Source: Fibrobacteria bacterium (GTDB lineage Bacteria > Fibrobacterota > Fibrobacteria > UBA11236). Taken from it: a stretch of DNA of 64,000 bases. This document shows, piece by piece, positions 8,550-18,446 of this stretch. Where the stretch lies: the NCBI GenBank assembly GCA_025360005.1, contig JANYDA010000030.1:1-64000 (forward strand), given 5' to 3'. Under the pieces are notes generated by a model that made no database searches, was not told the DNA's origin, and worked only from the letters and a program-made list of their open reading frames with translations. The position numbers were made by a program, and so were the translations under genes. Numbering within the stretch: position 1 is the first letter of the stretch; each line of letters starts with the position of its first letter.

Positions 8550-9929
8550 ATGGCAGGCGGAATCGGCGACTTCAATGTATCGATGGGCAAGGCCGCTGCG
8601 GGAAATCGGGACGGACTGTCCCAGCCCGGATCGCAAGCCTCTCCATCGCGGCAACCTTCGCAGGGAAATCCCCATTACATCGTGTTGATGAAGCGGGCCT
8701 GGGCGCAACCCGGGCCTTTGCGGTTCCATAACGGGGACCTGGAGGATCTGCGCAATCGCTTGCGCCTTACCGCCAACGTGACGCTTCCGGAAATGCCCAA
8801 CTTCTTTCCCGCCGGATCGGAAGCGGAAATGATCTTCCAGGGCCGCAATGTCCTGCATTTGGACACTGCCTTGCGGGAGCAGCCCTTGTTCGCCCACCTG
8901 GAAAGCCTGCGGGATCTGGTCCAGCGCGTGGCCGACCGTAAAGCGGCTTTTCCGGACTTCATCGACGGGCTCAACCGCATTTCCATCCCCGCCTCCTGGC
9001 GGAATGAAATCGTGAACGGCCTCTTCGAGCATGCGGAAACGGCTTCCGCTTCCGTACCGCAACCCAAGGCTCCCGGCCTTTCATCGGACATCGACAAGTT
9101 GCTGGACATGCTGGACCAGACCAACACCGGCGGATCCCAGCTGAGCCCCAGCCTGGGGAAGTTTCTGGAAGAAGTGGGACGGGACAGCACCGGTTTCACC
9201 TTGCGGGACGGGGCCGCGCGCCAATTGCATCAGGACCTGGTGCAAACACTGGCGGCATTGCGCGGCAGCCTCTTGCGTCATGGCGCGTTGGCGGACGCTT
9301 TGGGATTCATGTCCGGGCTGCAACGTTTGGCCAAGGCCGCCAAGGGGCGCGACAGGCAAACCGTGCACTTATGGTCGGAGCTTCCCGAGCACCCGGATGA
9401 TTTGCTGGTAGGGGAGAGCGCCGATCCCGGCTCCCACTTCGCGGTTGCCATGGTGCTTTTGGATCCCTTGGAGTGGGATCCCGCTTTCCTTCGCCTTGCC
9501 GGAGGGCTGGCGGCGCGGTTGGATTGTCCGCTCTTGGTGCAATTACCCGGCGAAGAAATTCCCTCCGAGACGGCCGAACCCTGTATCGCCGCGCTGGCGG
9601 AGTCCGCTCCGCGTAAACGGACTTATTTCTTTTCCGGAGGCGTGGCCTCCCGCGTCGATGGCGAGAGCTGCGTTTTCCGCCCCGCCGCGCTCGCTTTTCT
9701 GGAAGGCGTGGTCGCCTCCAAGGAAACCGTGGCGTTCTACCTGCATCGTTTCATGGTGCTGGAGGATCAGGATCTGATCACGGAAAAAGGCCAAGCCCGC
9801 GCTACCGATCGCCTGCTGGACATGGCCCAACTGGACGCTTTGCGCGCCAAGCGAGTCAATCGCGTGAACGGTGCGCGCAATCGCGGTACTGCGTCGTTTC
9901 CATTGCTCGCCGCTTGGGAGGATGCTTGA
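8550..9929 (+). CDS. Protein of unknown function (459 aa)
   Basis: I do not recognise this family. The frame is open much further upstream, but the codons before 8550 overlap the divergent gene and read as a shadow. ATG 8550 or ATG 8583 are the plausible starts. The protein looks cytoplasmic: no signal peptide and no membrane segment. It has a Ser/Gln/Pro-rich N-terminal 35 residues, a mainly helical middle, and an alternating hydrophobic segment near HFAVAMVLLDPLEWD. That segment is followed by LAARLDCPLLVQLPG and a C-terminal helix ending in LDALRAKRVNRVNGARN. The alternation of short strands and helices in the last 200 residues might suggest a sheath- or scaffold-like fold, but I have no motif to prove it. 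The FHA-transglycosylase gene follows 45 nt downstream on the same strand, so the two may be co-expressed. Confidence 0.7.
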   Translation: MAGGIGDFNVSMGKAAAGNRDGLSQPGSQASPSRQPSQGNPHYIVLMKRAWAQPGPLRFHNGDLEDLRNRLRLTANVTLPEMPNFFPAGSEAEMIFQGRNVLHLDTALREQPLFAHLESLRDLVQRVADRKAAFPDFIDGLNRISIPASWRNEIVNGLFEHAETASASVPQPKAPGLSSDIDKLLDMLDQTNTGGSQLSPSLGKFLEEVGRDSTGFTLRDGAARQLHQDLVQTLAALRGSLLRHGALADALGFMSGLQRLAKAAKGRDRQTVHLWSELPEHPDDLLVGESADPGSHFAVAMVLLDPLEWDPAFLRLAGGLAARLDCPLLVQLPGEEIPSETAEPCIAALAESAPRKRTYFFSGGVASRVDGESCVFRPAALAFLEGVVASKETVAFYLHRFMVLEDQDLITEKGQARATDRLLDMAQLDALRAKRVNRVNGARNRGTASFPLLAAWEDA

Positions 9930-9974
9930 CCTTTCCGTTTCCGCGCCCCTTAGCCAAAGGTCTTAATCCGCTGC

Positions 9975-11612
9975 ATGCCTGATTATTTCCTGCAAATCAT
10001 TTCCGGCGTCCAGGTAGGGCGCAAAATCCGCATCGCCGAAGGCGTCACCCTGGGGCGCAACCCGGAAAACACCGTCATCTTTTCCGGGCCGGACGGCACC
10101 TTGGTTTCCGGCCAACATGCCGTCATCGAAAAGCGCGGTGAGATATTGATGCTGCGCGATCTGGGCAGCACCAACGGCACCTTCATCAACGGTACCCAAA
10201 TCGCCGAGCATGCCTTGAATACGGATGAAGTGATCAGCCTGGGCGTCAGCGGTCCTAAAATGCGCATGGTGGAACGATCTTCTTCCGCCACCGATTCCAC
10301 CACCATGAAACCGGTAGGCCCGGCTTTGGGCGTTTCGTCCCAGGAGCCCCGCCAGTTGCGGACGGAGTATGAGGGTAAGCGCGCTCCGGGAAAGGCAATC
10401 ACGCCTCCCGGATTCTTCAAGTCCAAAGGCAAGGGATCGTCCGGCGGCGGAAAAGACGGAGGCTCGCAAGGAGGCGGTGATTTCGGCGGCGGGGAGGATG
10501 GGAACGCGGGCAACTATACCATGGGTTTGGCCCAGCGCCTCAAAGACGATGAGGCCGGCAATGAGGAGTTGCAGGATTTGATCAAGGACAAGCATCGGGC
10601 GCAACGCCTGGTGAAAAGCGGGGCCTTGAGCAAGCGCGACGCGATGATGATCCAATCGGCCGCGTCCATGCATTCTTCCCAGAAGAAGCGCGCCCTGATC
10701 ATACTGGGCAGCGTCTCCCTGATCGCCTTCATCATCGTCAGCATCCTGTTGTACCAGAACATGGGATACCGCGGCAAGCTCAAACAGCAGGAATCGCTTT
10801 TGTCCAACGTGCGCAACCTGGAATCGCAAATCACTTCTACGCCGGCCGCCGCCGCGGACGAGCACGAGAAGGCCCTGCTGGTGGCAAAATTGCGCGCGGC
10901 CGAACGCCAATTGATGAGCGTGCGTTCCAACCTGAAATCCTCCGACATCATCAACACCTACAAGAACCCCCTGGGCCGCGAGATCCACACCATACTGGAA
11001 GGCTTCGGCAAGCGCGACTACATCGTGCCGGACATTTTCATCAAGCAGGTGGAAAAGCATATCTACACCTTCACCAAGACATCCACGCGCAATATCATGG
11101 AGCGCTCCTTCGCCAACAGCCACAAGTACAAAGACATCATCGAGGAAGAGCTGAGCCGCCAGGGCATGCCGTTGGCTTTCTATTATCTGGCCATGCATGA
11201 GAGCTTGCTGGACTCCAACATCGTCAGTCATGCGGGAGCCCGGGGCCTTTGGCAATTCATGCCGGAAACCGCGCGCGAATACGGCCTCAAGGTTCCCGAC
11301 GGCTGGGAGAACCTGCCCGCGGAAAGGGATCAGCGCACGGACCCGCGCCTTTCCACCCAGGCGGGCGTGAAATACGTGAAAACCCTGTACGCGGAATTCG
11401 GCGACGTGGCCCTGGCGATGGCCGCCTATAACGCCGGCGAAGGCCGCATCCGCAAGGCTTTGCGCAGCATCGACGATCCCATCAACAATCGGGATTTCTG
11501 GTACATCTACCGCTTGGGCACCCTGGCCGATGAGACCAACGAATATGTGCCCAAGATTATCGCGACCATGATCATCGACAAGAACAGGAGCCGGTACGGG
11601 TTTTCCGAGTGA
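9975..11612 (+). CDS. FHA domain - transmembrane - SLT lytic transglycosylase fusion
   Basis: 545 residues with an unusual architecture. An N-terminal forkhead-associated domain (1-97) keeps the phosphothreonine-binding core: GR at 27-28, SGQH at 45-48 and STNGTFING around 65-72. A Gly/Lys-rich linker leads to one transmembrane helix (about 239-258), then a short coiled region. The C-terminal SLT domain of the MltD/Slt70 type has catalytic Glu 409 in AMHESLLDSN, then GARGLWQFMP and AAYNAGEGRIRKAL. This predicts a cytoplasmic phosphopeptide sensor attached through the inner membrane to a periplasmic peptidoglycan-cleaving domain. A Ser/Thr kinase is encoded at 258-2006, so phospho-control of wall cleavage is an attractive inference. 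The reading frame is continuous, so the fusion is not a frameshift artefact. Confidence 0.9.
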   Translation: MPDYFLQIISGVQVGRKIRIAEGVTLGRNPENTVIFSGPDGTLVSGQHAVIEKRGEILMLRDLGSTNGTFINGTQIAEHALNTDEVISLGVSGPKMRMVERSSSATDSTTMKPVGPALGVSSQEPRQLRTEYEGKRAPGKAITPPGFFKSKGKGSSGGGKDGGSQGGGDFGGGEDGNAGNYTMGLAQRLKDDEAGNEELQDLIKDKHRAQRLVKSGALSKRDAMMIQSAASMHSSQKKRALIILGSVSLIAFIIVSILLYQNMGYRGKLKQQESLLSNVRNLESQITSTPAAAADEHEKALLVAKLRAAERQLMSVRSNLKSSDIINTYKNPLGREIHTILEGFGKRDYIVPDIFIKQVEKHIYTFTKTSTRNIMERSFANSHKYKDIIEEELSRQGMPLAFYYLAMHESLLDSNIVSHAGARGLWQFMPETAREYGLKVPDGWENLPAERDQRTDPRLSTQAGVKYVKTLYAEFGDVALAMAAYNAGEGRIRKALRSIDDPINNRDFWYIYRLGTLADETNEYVPKIIATMIIDKNRSRYGFSE

Positions 11613-12954
<1,342 letters not shown>

Positions 12955-12988
12955 AGACAGGGATCCGCCGCAGGCGAGCGCTTCCGAA

Positions 12989-13022
12989 CGCCGCGGTTCC
13001 CAGGGACCGCGGCGCTTTTTTT
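12989..13022 (+). terminator. Rho-independent terminator after gap
   Basis: A perfect 9-bp GC-rich stem (CGCCGCGGT / ACCGCGGCG) with an 8-nt loop is followed by one C and seven T. It lies 35 nt after the gap stop codon. pgk starts 60 nt later, so any read-through would be attenuated. Confidence 0.9.
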
Positions 13023-13082
13023 CGGGCCCCTGCCGATTGCCGGCAAAGTGGCCTTAGCGAATCTTCAACCACGGACGAACAC

Positions 13083-14297
13083 ATGGCGAAGCTTTTCATC
13101 GAGGATCTCGCCGGGCCCCAAGGCACCGGACTCAGAGGCAAGAAGGTCATCACCCGCGTGGACTTCAACGTTCCGCTCAAGGACGGAACGGTGGAAAGCG
13201 ACAAGCGCCTGCGCGAATCGCTGCCCACCATCAAGTTCCTGATCAAGAACGGCGCCAAGACCATCCTGATGTCCCATCTGGGCCGCCCCAAGGGCGTTAC
13301 GGAATCGCTGCGTATGGCTCCCGTGGCCAAAGCCCTGTCCCTGTTGCTCGACAAGCAGGTCAAGACCGTTTCGGATTCGGTCGGCCCGGAAGTGGAGAAG
13401 GCCGTGGCCGCTTTGCAGGACGGCGAGGTGCTGCTCCTTGAGAACCTCCGCTTCTATGCCGAAGAAGAAGGCAACGATGCCGGCTTTGCCAAAAAACTCG
13501 CGTCCCTCGCCGACATCTACGTGAACGATGCGTTCGGCACCGCGCATCGCGCCCACGCTTCCACGGAAGGCATCACCCGCTTCATCCCCAAGAGCGCCAG
13601 CGGTTATCTGATGAAAAAGGAACTGGACTTCCTCGGCGGCGCCCTCGACCAGCCCAAGCGGCCCTTTGTTTCCATCATCGGCGGCTCCAAGATCTCCGGG
13701 AAGATCGATGTCATCGAAGCCATGCTCCCCAAGGTCGACAAACTGCTTATCGGCGGCGGCATGGCGTACACCTTCCTCAAGGCGCAAGGCTTCGAGATAG
13801 GCAAGTCCCTGTGCGAGAACGATAAGGTGGAACTCGCCAAATCGCTGTTGGCCCGCGCCGGCGACAAGATCCAATTGCCCATCGATTTCCTGGCCACGGA
13901 CAGTTTCGACTTCAAGGGCCGCAAGCTGGGTAAGCTCGTGACAGTCGAAAAGGGCGGCATCCCGGCCGACATGGAATCGGTGGATATCGGCCCTAAGACG
14001 GCTGCGCTATACGCTTCCATCGTCACCGGCGCCAAGACCGTGGTGTGGAACGGCCCCATGGGCGTATTTGAAATCAAGGAAAGCGCGGCCGGCACCTTCG
14101 CCGTCGCCAATGCGCTTGTGGCGGCAACTTCCAAAGGCGCCATCACCATTATCGGAGGGGGCGATTCGGCCGCCGCCATTGAACAACTGGGCCTCGAGGA
14201 AAAGGTTTCCCATGTTTCCACCGGCGGCGGCGCCTCCTTGGAATTCCTGGAAGGCAAGATCCTGCCCGGCGTCCATGCTCTCACGGAAAAGGCATAA
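13083..14297 (+). CDS. pgk: Phosphoglycerate kinase
   Basis: 404-residue PGK: 1,3-bisphosphoglycerate plus ADP to 3-phosphoglycerate plus ATP. Family signatures are VDFNVPLKDGT, the substrate loop LMSHLGRPKG, NDAFGTAHRAHAST and the nucleotide-site GGGDSAAAIEQLG near the C-terminus. The length is normal for bacterial PGK. The start is set by alignment of MAKLFIEDL with family N-termini; the frame is open upstream but runs antisense-like through gap. The Shine-Dalgarno is weak. tpiA starts 2 nt after the stop, so they are translationally coupled. Confidence 0.97.
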   Translation: MAKLFIEDLAGPQGTGLRGKKVITRVDFNVPLKDGTVESDKRLRESLPTIKFLIKNGAKTILMSHLGRPKGVTESLRMAPVAKALSLLLDKQVKTVSDSVGPEVEKAVAALQDGEVLLLENLRFYAEEEGNDAGFAKKLASLADIYVNDAFGTAHRAHASTEGITRFIPKSASGYLMKKELDFLGGALDQPKRPFVSIIGGSKISGKIDVIEAMLPKVDKLLIGGGMAYTFLKAQGFEIGKSLCENDKVELAKSLLARAGDKIQLPIDFLATDSFDFKGRKLGKLVTVEKGGIPADMESVDIGPKTAALYASIVTGAKTVVWNGPMGVFEIKESAAGTFAVANALVAATSKGAITIIGGGDSAAAIEQLGLEEKVSHVSTGGGASLEFLEGKILPGVHALTEKA

Positions 14298-14299
14298 CC

Positions 14300-15061
14300 A
14301 TGCGCAAGAAAATCATCGCCGGTAATTGGAAAATGAACAAGACCGTAGCGGAGTCCGCTCAGCTTGCCACCGATCTGGTCGCGGCCCTTAAAGGGCAATC
14401 TTACGCGGAGTCCGTTGACATCGTGGTTTGCCCCACCAGCCTGGCGCTCGATCGCGTCGCCGGCATCATCAAGGGATCGCCCATCAAACTCGGCGCCCAG
14501 GACGTGCATTGGGAAAACCAGGGCGCCTTCACGGGCAAGCTCTCGGTAGACATGCTTAAATCGGTCGGGGTAACCTACGTGATACTCGGGCATTCGGAAC
14601 CCCGAACCTTGTTCGGGGAAACGGATGCGAACGTGAACAGGAAGACGGTGAAAGTGTTGACCGAAGGCCTCATTCCCATCGTCTGCGTGGGGGAGACCCT
14701 GACGGAACGCGAAGGCGATATCACGGAAAAGGTGGTCGCCACCCAGGTCCGGGCCGCTTATCAGGGCGTGTCCGCCCAGGACGCCGCCAAAACCGTCATC
14801 GCCTATGAGCCTGTTTGGGCCATCGGTACCGGCCGCACCGCCTCCGATGAGCAGGCCCAAGCCGTCCACAAATTCATCCGCGGCCTGATGGCTGAAATGT
14901 ACGGCGCGCCCATCGCGGAAACGGTCAGGATTCAATACGGCGGGAGCATGAAAGCGGAAAATGCGGCCGGTTTGCTGAAACAGCCCGATGTGGACGGCGG
15001 TTTGATCGGCGGCGCTTCCTTGAAGGTGGATGCCTTTTTAGGTATTATTAAAGCCGCCTAA
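14300..15061 (+). CDS. tpiA: Triose-phosphate isomerase
   Basis: 253-residue TIM barrel interconverting dihydroxyacetone phosphate and glyceraldehyde-3-phosphate. N9 and K11 (GNWKMN), catalytic H98 (ILGHSE) and catalytic E170 (AYEPVWAIGTG) are all present, as is the phosphate loop GGSMKAENA. One oddity is that the usual GHSERR motif reads GHSEPR: P101 (codon CCC, 14600-14602) replaces the first of the two arginines. The enzyme is otherwise complete and sits in a glycolytic operon, so it is probably functional. Confidence 0.96.
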   Translation: MRKKIIAGNWKMNKTVAESAQLATDLVAALKGQSYAESVDIVVCPTSLALDRVAGIIKGSPIKLGAQDVHWENQGAFTGKLSVDMLKSVGVTYVILGHSEPRTLFGETDANVNRKTVKVLTEGLIPIVCVGETLTEREGDITEKVVATQVRAAYQGVSAQDAAKTVIAYEPVWAIGTGRTASDEQAQAVHKFIRGLMAEMYGAPIAETVRIQYGGSMKAENAAGLLKQPDVDGGLIGGASLKVDAFLGIIKAA

Positions 15062-15078
15062 AAAACGGGTTTATATAA

Positions 15079-15522
15079 ATGAATCATTGGTTATTCGTCG
15101 CACTGGTAGTCTTGCACATTTTCGTATGTGTCCTGCTCGTCCTTTTGATCCTTATCCAGAACGATAAAGGCGGGGGCTTGGCCGGCGCATTCGGGGGTAT
15201 GGGCGGAGGAGCCGCCTTCACCGGGAGTTCGGCCGCTACCTTCCTCACCAAACTGACCCAGGGCGTGGCCCTGGTTTCCTTCGTGCTTCTGCTCGCTTTG
15301 AACTACATGTCCACCAAGGGCATCGAGTCGGGGCGCAGGGATTCGGAGTTGAAGTCGGCCCGTAAAGGCCTTTCCAGCGTGATTCCTTCCGGTAAGCTCC
15401 CGTCCAATGGCGCATCCGAAGGTCCCGTCAAGACCATTCCCGGTTTGGGAACGGTTCCCGCGGGCGCCCCCGCTGCGGCTGGATCTGCTCCGGCCGCCCC
15501 GGAACCGGCCAAGGGTCAATAA
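15079..15522 (+). CDS. secG: Preprotein translocase subunit SecG
   Basis: 147-residue SecG, an accessory subunit of the SecYEG channel. Two transmembrane helices (about 5-25 and 55-76) flank the diagnostic cytoplasmic segment IQNDKGGGLAGAFGGMGG. The roughly 70 residues after the second helix are rich in Pro, Ala and Gly and longer than in E. coli SecG; such tails vary widely. It follows tpiA by 17 nt, the common tpiA-secG arrangement. Confidence 0.93.
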   Translation: MNHWLFVALVVLHIFVCVLLVLLILIQNDKGGGLAGAFGGMGGGAAFTGSSAATFLTKLTQGVALVSFVLLLALNYMSTKGIESGRRDSELKSARKGLSSVIPSGKLPSNGASEGPVKTIPGLGTVPAGAPAAAGSAPAAPEPAKGQ

Positions 15523-15593
15523 GGTATTCCGTTCGATGCTTCCGGGAGGATTCGGAATTCCACCCGCAGCCGGACTTGTCTTTCGCGATATTC

Positions 15594-15677
15594 GCGGTCG
15601 TGGTGAAATTGGTAGACACGCCAGCTTGAGGTGCTGGTGGGGGCAACCCCTTCGCGGTTCAAGTCCGCGCGACCGCA
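15594..15677 (+). tRNA. tRNA-Leu (anticodon GAG)
   Basis: An 84-nt class II tRNA folds fully. The acceptor stem GCGGTCG pairs with CGACCGC, with discriminator A. The D arm contains AAATTGGTAGAC. The anticodon stem is CCAGC/GCTGG with loop TTGAGGT, so GAG is at 15628-15630. There is a long variable arm (GGGG CAA CCCC) and a T arm with TTCAAGT. CCA is not encoded. It should read CUC and CUU codons. Confidence 0.95.
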
Positions 15678-15717
15678 GTTTTCTCATCCCTTCTCACTCC
15701 TGATACCCGGGGCCCCT

Positions 15718-16560
15718 TTGTTCTACCGGCTCCTGTATATACTTCCCAAAAACCTGCTCAGCCATTTCATCGGCATCCTGACGCATGCCCATTACCCTTT
15801 CGGGTTGCATACCGCAGTCAAAAACTGGTTCATAAAGCAATACAAAATCGATACCGCGGAAGCGGAGTTTCCGCTGGATAGATACCCCACCATGGGGGAT
15901 TTTTTCGTCCGCCGCCTCAAGCCGGACTCGCGGCCTATCGCTGCTTCGGCCTTGGTTTCTCCCGTTGACGGAACTTTGACGCAAGGCGGCTTTTTCCCTT
16001 CCGGAAAGGCCGTGCTCACCCAAATCAAGGGGTTGGAGTACACCCTGGCCGATTTGGCCGGGCCCGGTTGGAACCTGGAGCCTTACTCCCAGGGCGGCTT
16101 TCTCACCATTTATCTGGCGCCCTACAATTACCACCGCATCCATGCCCCTATCGATGGGCAAGTCACCCAGGTGTCCTACATTCCCGGCGCCCTTTGGCCC
16201 GTGAATACTTGGAGCGTCGGGCATATTCCCGGTCTCTTCGTTGTCAATGAGCGCATCACCGTGGAGTTATCCGGACCGGAGGGCCAGGCTCTGGTGGTCA
16301 TGGTGGGCGCCACCAATGTCGGCCGCATCACCTTGGATTTCCACGCGGGAATGGAAGGCAACAGATTTCCTCGCAATCCTGCCGGCCTGTGGCGGCCGCC
16401 CCAGCCTATCCGGCTGGCCAAGGGCCAAGGCCTGGGCTGCTTTGAATTGGGGTCTACCGTGATCCTGATCCTCTCCAAGGCGCTGATGGCCAAGGTGGAT
16501 AACGCGATGCTTTCGCCGGAGGCCAAAATCGTCCGCATGGGCCAAAGGCTCTCCCCTTGA
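15718..16560 (+). CDS. psd: Phosphatidylserine decarboxylase proenzyme
   Basis: Makes phosphatidylethanolamine from phosphatidylserine at the inner membrane. The protein self-cleaves at the LGST motif (residues 244-247; Ser 246 becomes the pyruvoyl cofactor). Other family blocks are DFFVRRLKPDSRP, SPVDGTL, YNYHRIHAP and VMVGATNVG. There is no ATG in the right place: the frame is open back into tRNA-Leu. TTG at 15718 gives a protein of 280 residues starting FYRLLYILPK, which aligns with known Psd N-termini (LQYILPK in E. coli). The stop overlaps the next gene's TTG start (TTGA). No pssA is nearby. Confidence 0.93.
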   Translation: MFYRLLYILPKNLLSHFIGILTHAHYPFGLHTAVKNWFIKQYKIDTAEAEFPLDRYPTMGDFFVRRLKPDSRPIAASALVSPVDGTLTQGGFFPSGKAVLTQIKGLEYTLADLAGPGWNLEPYSQGGFLTIYLAPYNYHRIHAPIDGQVTQVSYIPGALWPVNTWSVGHIPGLFVVNERITVELSGPEGQALVVMVGATNVGRITLDFHAGMEGNRFPRNPAGLWRPPQPIRLAKGQGLGCFELGSTVILILSKALMAKVDNAMLSPEAKIVRMGQRLSP

Positions 16561-17456
16561 GTTGGGTGGAGCGCAACCGGGATCACATCGAAAAAATCAG
16601 GTGCTATGTTTTGGGTTTCCGGAACGCCCGGCCGCCGGTATTCGATTGGCTCCAGGGCGGCCGCGAGCCCTTGTTTCCCTGGACCCCGGAATCCGATCGC
16701 GGCACAGCCTTCCTTCTCTGCTACTGCGCGTTGTGCCAGAATATCGGTCCGGAAAAACTCGTCCGTCTGCTCGCGTACCTATGGCAGGAATACGGAGATG
16801 ATTTTTTCCGGCTGAACAAGCTCTCTTTTGAAGAACTGCAAGCGCGCATCGGCAAGCATCCGGGTCTGCAAGAGTGGGTGCTATTGCCCAAGGCGCCGGG
16901 AGTGCTCCGCAGCGTTTGCGATTTCTTTTTTAAGCACGGCCGCCTGCTTCCCTGGGTGCGCTCCCAAGCGGATGGCGAAGCGAGCGTCGCGGTTCTTTGC
17001 GATGAGATTTTCATGATGGGGAAGACTTCGCCTTTCAAGTCCAAGGCGCGCTATTTCCTTTGGCTCTTGACGCAATTGCCGGGATCCGATCCCGCCGCAT
17101 TCTGGAATGAGCGCACCTTGTTGCCTATCACCCCCGGGCATATCCGTTTCCTCCGGGAGTTCGGTCCCCTGAAAAACCGCAGGCAGTCGCCGTGGCTCAC
17201 CCCGGAAGAAAAGCTCGCGTATTGCAACCGTTTTTTCAGGATGCTGCTGCCCGATCACCCCTGGTCGGTTTATACCGCCCTGGATAGTTATCTGAAGCCG
17301 AACGGTTTTTCCAAACAGCCGCAGTTCCCTATGCTGCCCACGCATGGAAAGCCATTGGACGCGGGTTCGGAAAGAAAATGGCTTTGCCGGGATCTATTAG
17401 GCGGCTGCCTACAATGTCCCCTGGCTCCGGATTGCCCGGGCCGGGAGGACCTTTGA
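16557..17456 (+). CDS. Protein with endonuclease III-type [4Fe-4S] loop (HhH-GPD-like?)
   Basis: 299 residues, starting at a TTG that overlaps the psd stop. The clearest feature is at the C-terminus: C277-x6-C284-x2-C287-x5-C293, exactly the spacing of the [4Fe-4S] cluster loop in endonuclease III/MutY-class DNA glycosylases. The rest is helical, with short blocks such as LPKAPGVLRSVCDF and SPFKSKARYFLWLL that could correspond to the helix-hairpin-helix glycosylase fold. I cannot point to the catalytic Lys/Asp pair with certainty. A role in DNA base recognition or repair is therefore an inference from the cluster loop. The overlap with psd implies co-translation, although the functions look unrelated. 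Confidence 0.75.
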   Translation: MSWVERNRDHIEKIRCYVLGFRNARPPVFDWLQGGREPLFPWTPESDRGTAFLLCYCALCQNIGPEKLVRLLAYLWQEYGDDFFRLNKLSFEELQARIGKHPGLQEWVLLPKAPGVLRSVCDFFFKHGRLLPWVRSQADGEASVAVLCDEIFMMGKTSPFKSKARYFLWLLTQLPGSDPAAFWNERTLLPITPGHIRFLREFGPLKNRRQSPWLTPEEKLAYCNRFFRMLLPDHPWSVYTALDSYLKPNGFSKQPQFPMLPTHGKPLDAGSERKWLCRDLLGGCLQCPLAPDCPGREDL

Positions 17457-17484
17457 ACAACCCACTTTTATCCCCGCCGGTACC

Positions 17485-18342
17485 ATGAAACCCTGCTTCA
17501 AGCGATCCCGTTTTTATCATTTCATCCTCCTTTTTTCCATGGCTTGGATGACAGGTTGCCGTATTGAGCCTAAGCCCGAAGCGGATCCGCTCCCGCTTTC
17601 CCGGCGGGTAACCTGGATGGGCAATTCCGCGACGCGCTTTTCCGATTCCCTTCCCGGCGCATCCGATACCGCGGGTCTTCTCGCGCCTGTCGGTTTGCAC
17701 AATTTTGAATTCCCGATATTGGACTCAGCCCGCCTGCTCCTCAAGGAATATGCTAATGCCTGGGCCGCCTATGCGGTTTTCCAGCAATCCGCTACCCCGG
17801 CGGAAATGGCGGAAGGCTTTTATCGCGAAAGGCACGCTTTGGTTTTTCCCCATGATCGCTTTGTGGGGATCTTGGAATATGCGCGCGCGGCTAATGCATC
17901 CGCGGATTTCCTGAAGGAAAACCTCAGCTTCCAGGGTGAGGAGCTTTACGCAAAGCCAAAGGAATTCTCGGCATTCCCCCTCCTGGGGCGCATCCCGCAT
18001 AGCGAACGTGTTATCCCCAGCCATTTTATGGGACGCAATTGGCAAGGTCCGGTGTTCACCATCGCATACCATTGCCATTCCGATACGGCCACCGCCTTCC
18101 GGGCCTGGAAGCAGAACCAGGACTCGGTCAAAACCTGGTTGGCGGATTGGCGCGGTAAAAGCGACACGCTTGAATGGGGACGGGAAATACATTTCCAAGG
18201 GTGGGATGAGTTCCGCCGCCCACTGATTTTTTGGTTTTTTTCGGATGGAATAATGGGTTTTTCCGGATGTTTCGACCCGGTTTTAGCGGCTGAATATGAC
18301 CAAAAAATGGAAAAAACCAATGTTTTCTGGGCCAAACCTTGA
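17485..18342 (+). CDS. Predicted lipoprotein of unknown function
   Basis: 285 residues. The N-terminus is a clear lipoprotein signal: basic FKRSR, a hydrophobic core, and lipobox WMTGC with lipidated Cys 25. The mature part has no domain I recognise. It contains a few Cys (CHSDTATAF, FSGCFDP) and many aromatics, and ends just after a Phe/Trp-rich stretch (LIFWFFSDGIMGFSGC). It follows the Fe-S loop gene by 28 nt on the same strand and may be the last gene of that unit. Confidence 0.75.
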   Translation: MKPCFKRSRFYHFILLFSMAWMTGCRIEPKPEADPLPLSRRVTWMGNSATRFSDSLPGASDTAGLLAPVGLHNFEFPILDSARLLLKEYANAWAAYAVFQQSATPAEMAEGFYRERHALVFPHDRFVGILEYARAANASADFLKENLSFQGEELYAKPKEFSAFPLLGRIPHSERVIPSHFMGRNWQGPVFTIAYHCHSDTATAFRAWKQNQDSVKTWLADWRGKSDTLEWGREIHFQGWDEFRRPLIFWFFSDGIMGFSGCFDPVLAAEYDQKMEKTNVFWAKP

Positions 18343-18368
18343 TTTTTGTGTAAAAATGCAATTTTGGT

Positions 18369-18397
18369 TTGACATTCCGCCCTTTTTGTTGCAATTT
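18369..18397 (+). promoter_or_regulatory. Putative promoter of the Hc1-like gene
   Basis: A consensus -35 box TTGACA (18369-18374) lies in an AT-rich stretch, with a weak -10 candidate CAATTT (18392-18397) 17 bp downstream. The start codon follows about 50 nt later. The -35 match is strong and the -10 match is poor. Confidence 0.45.
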
Positions 18398-18446
18398 ACA
18401 TGATCATAGGCCAATTTAAGCCACAAACAGCACCGGAGGTCGTCCA

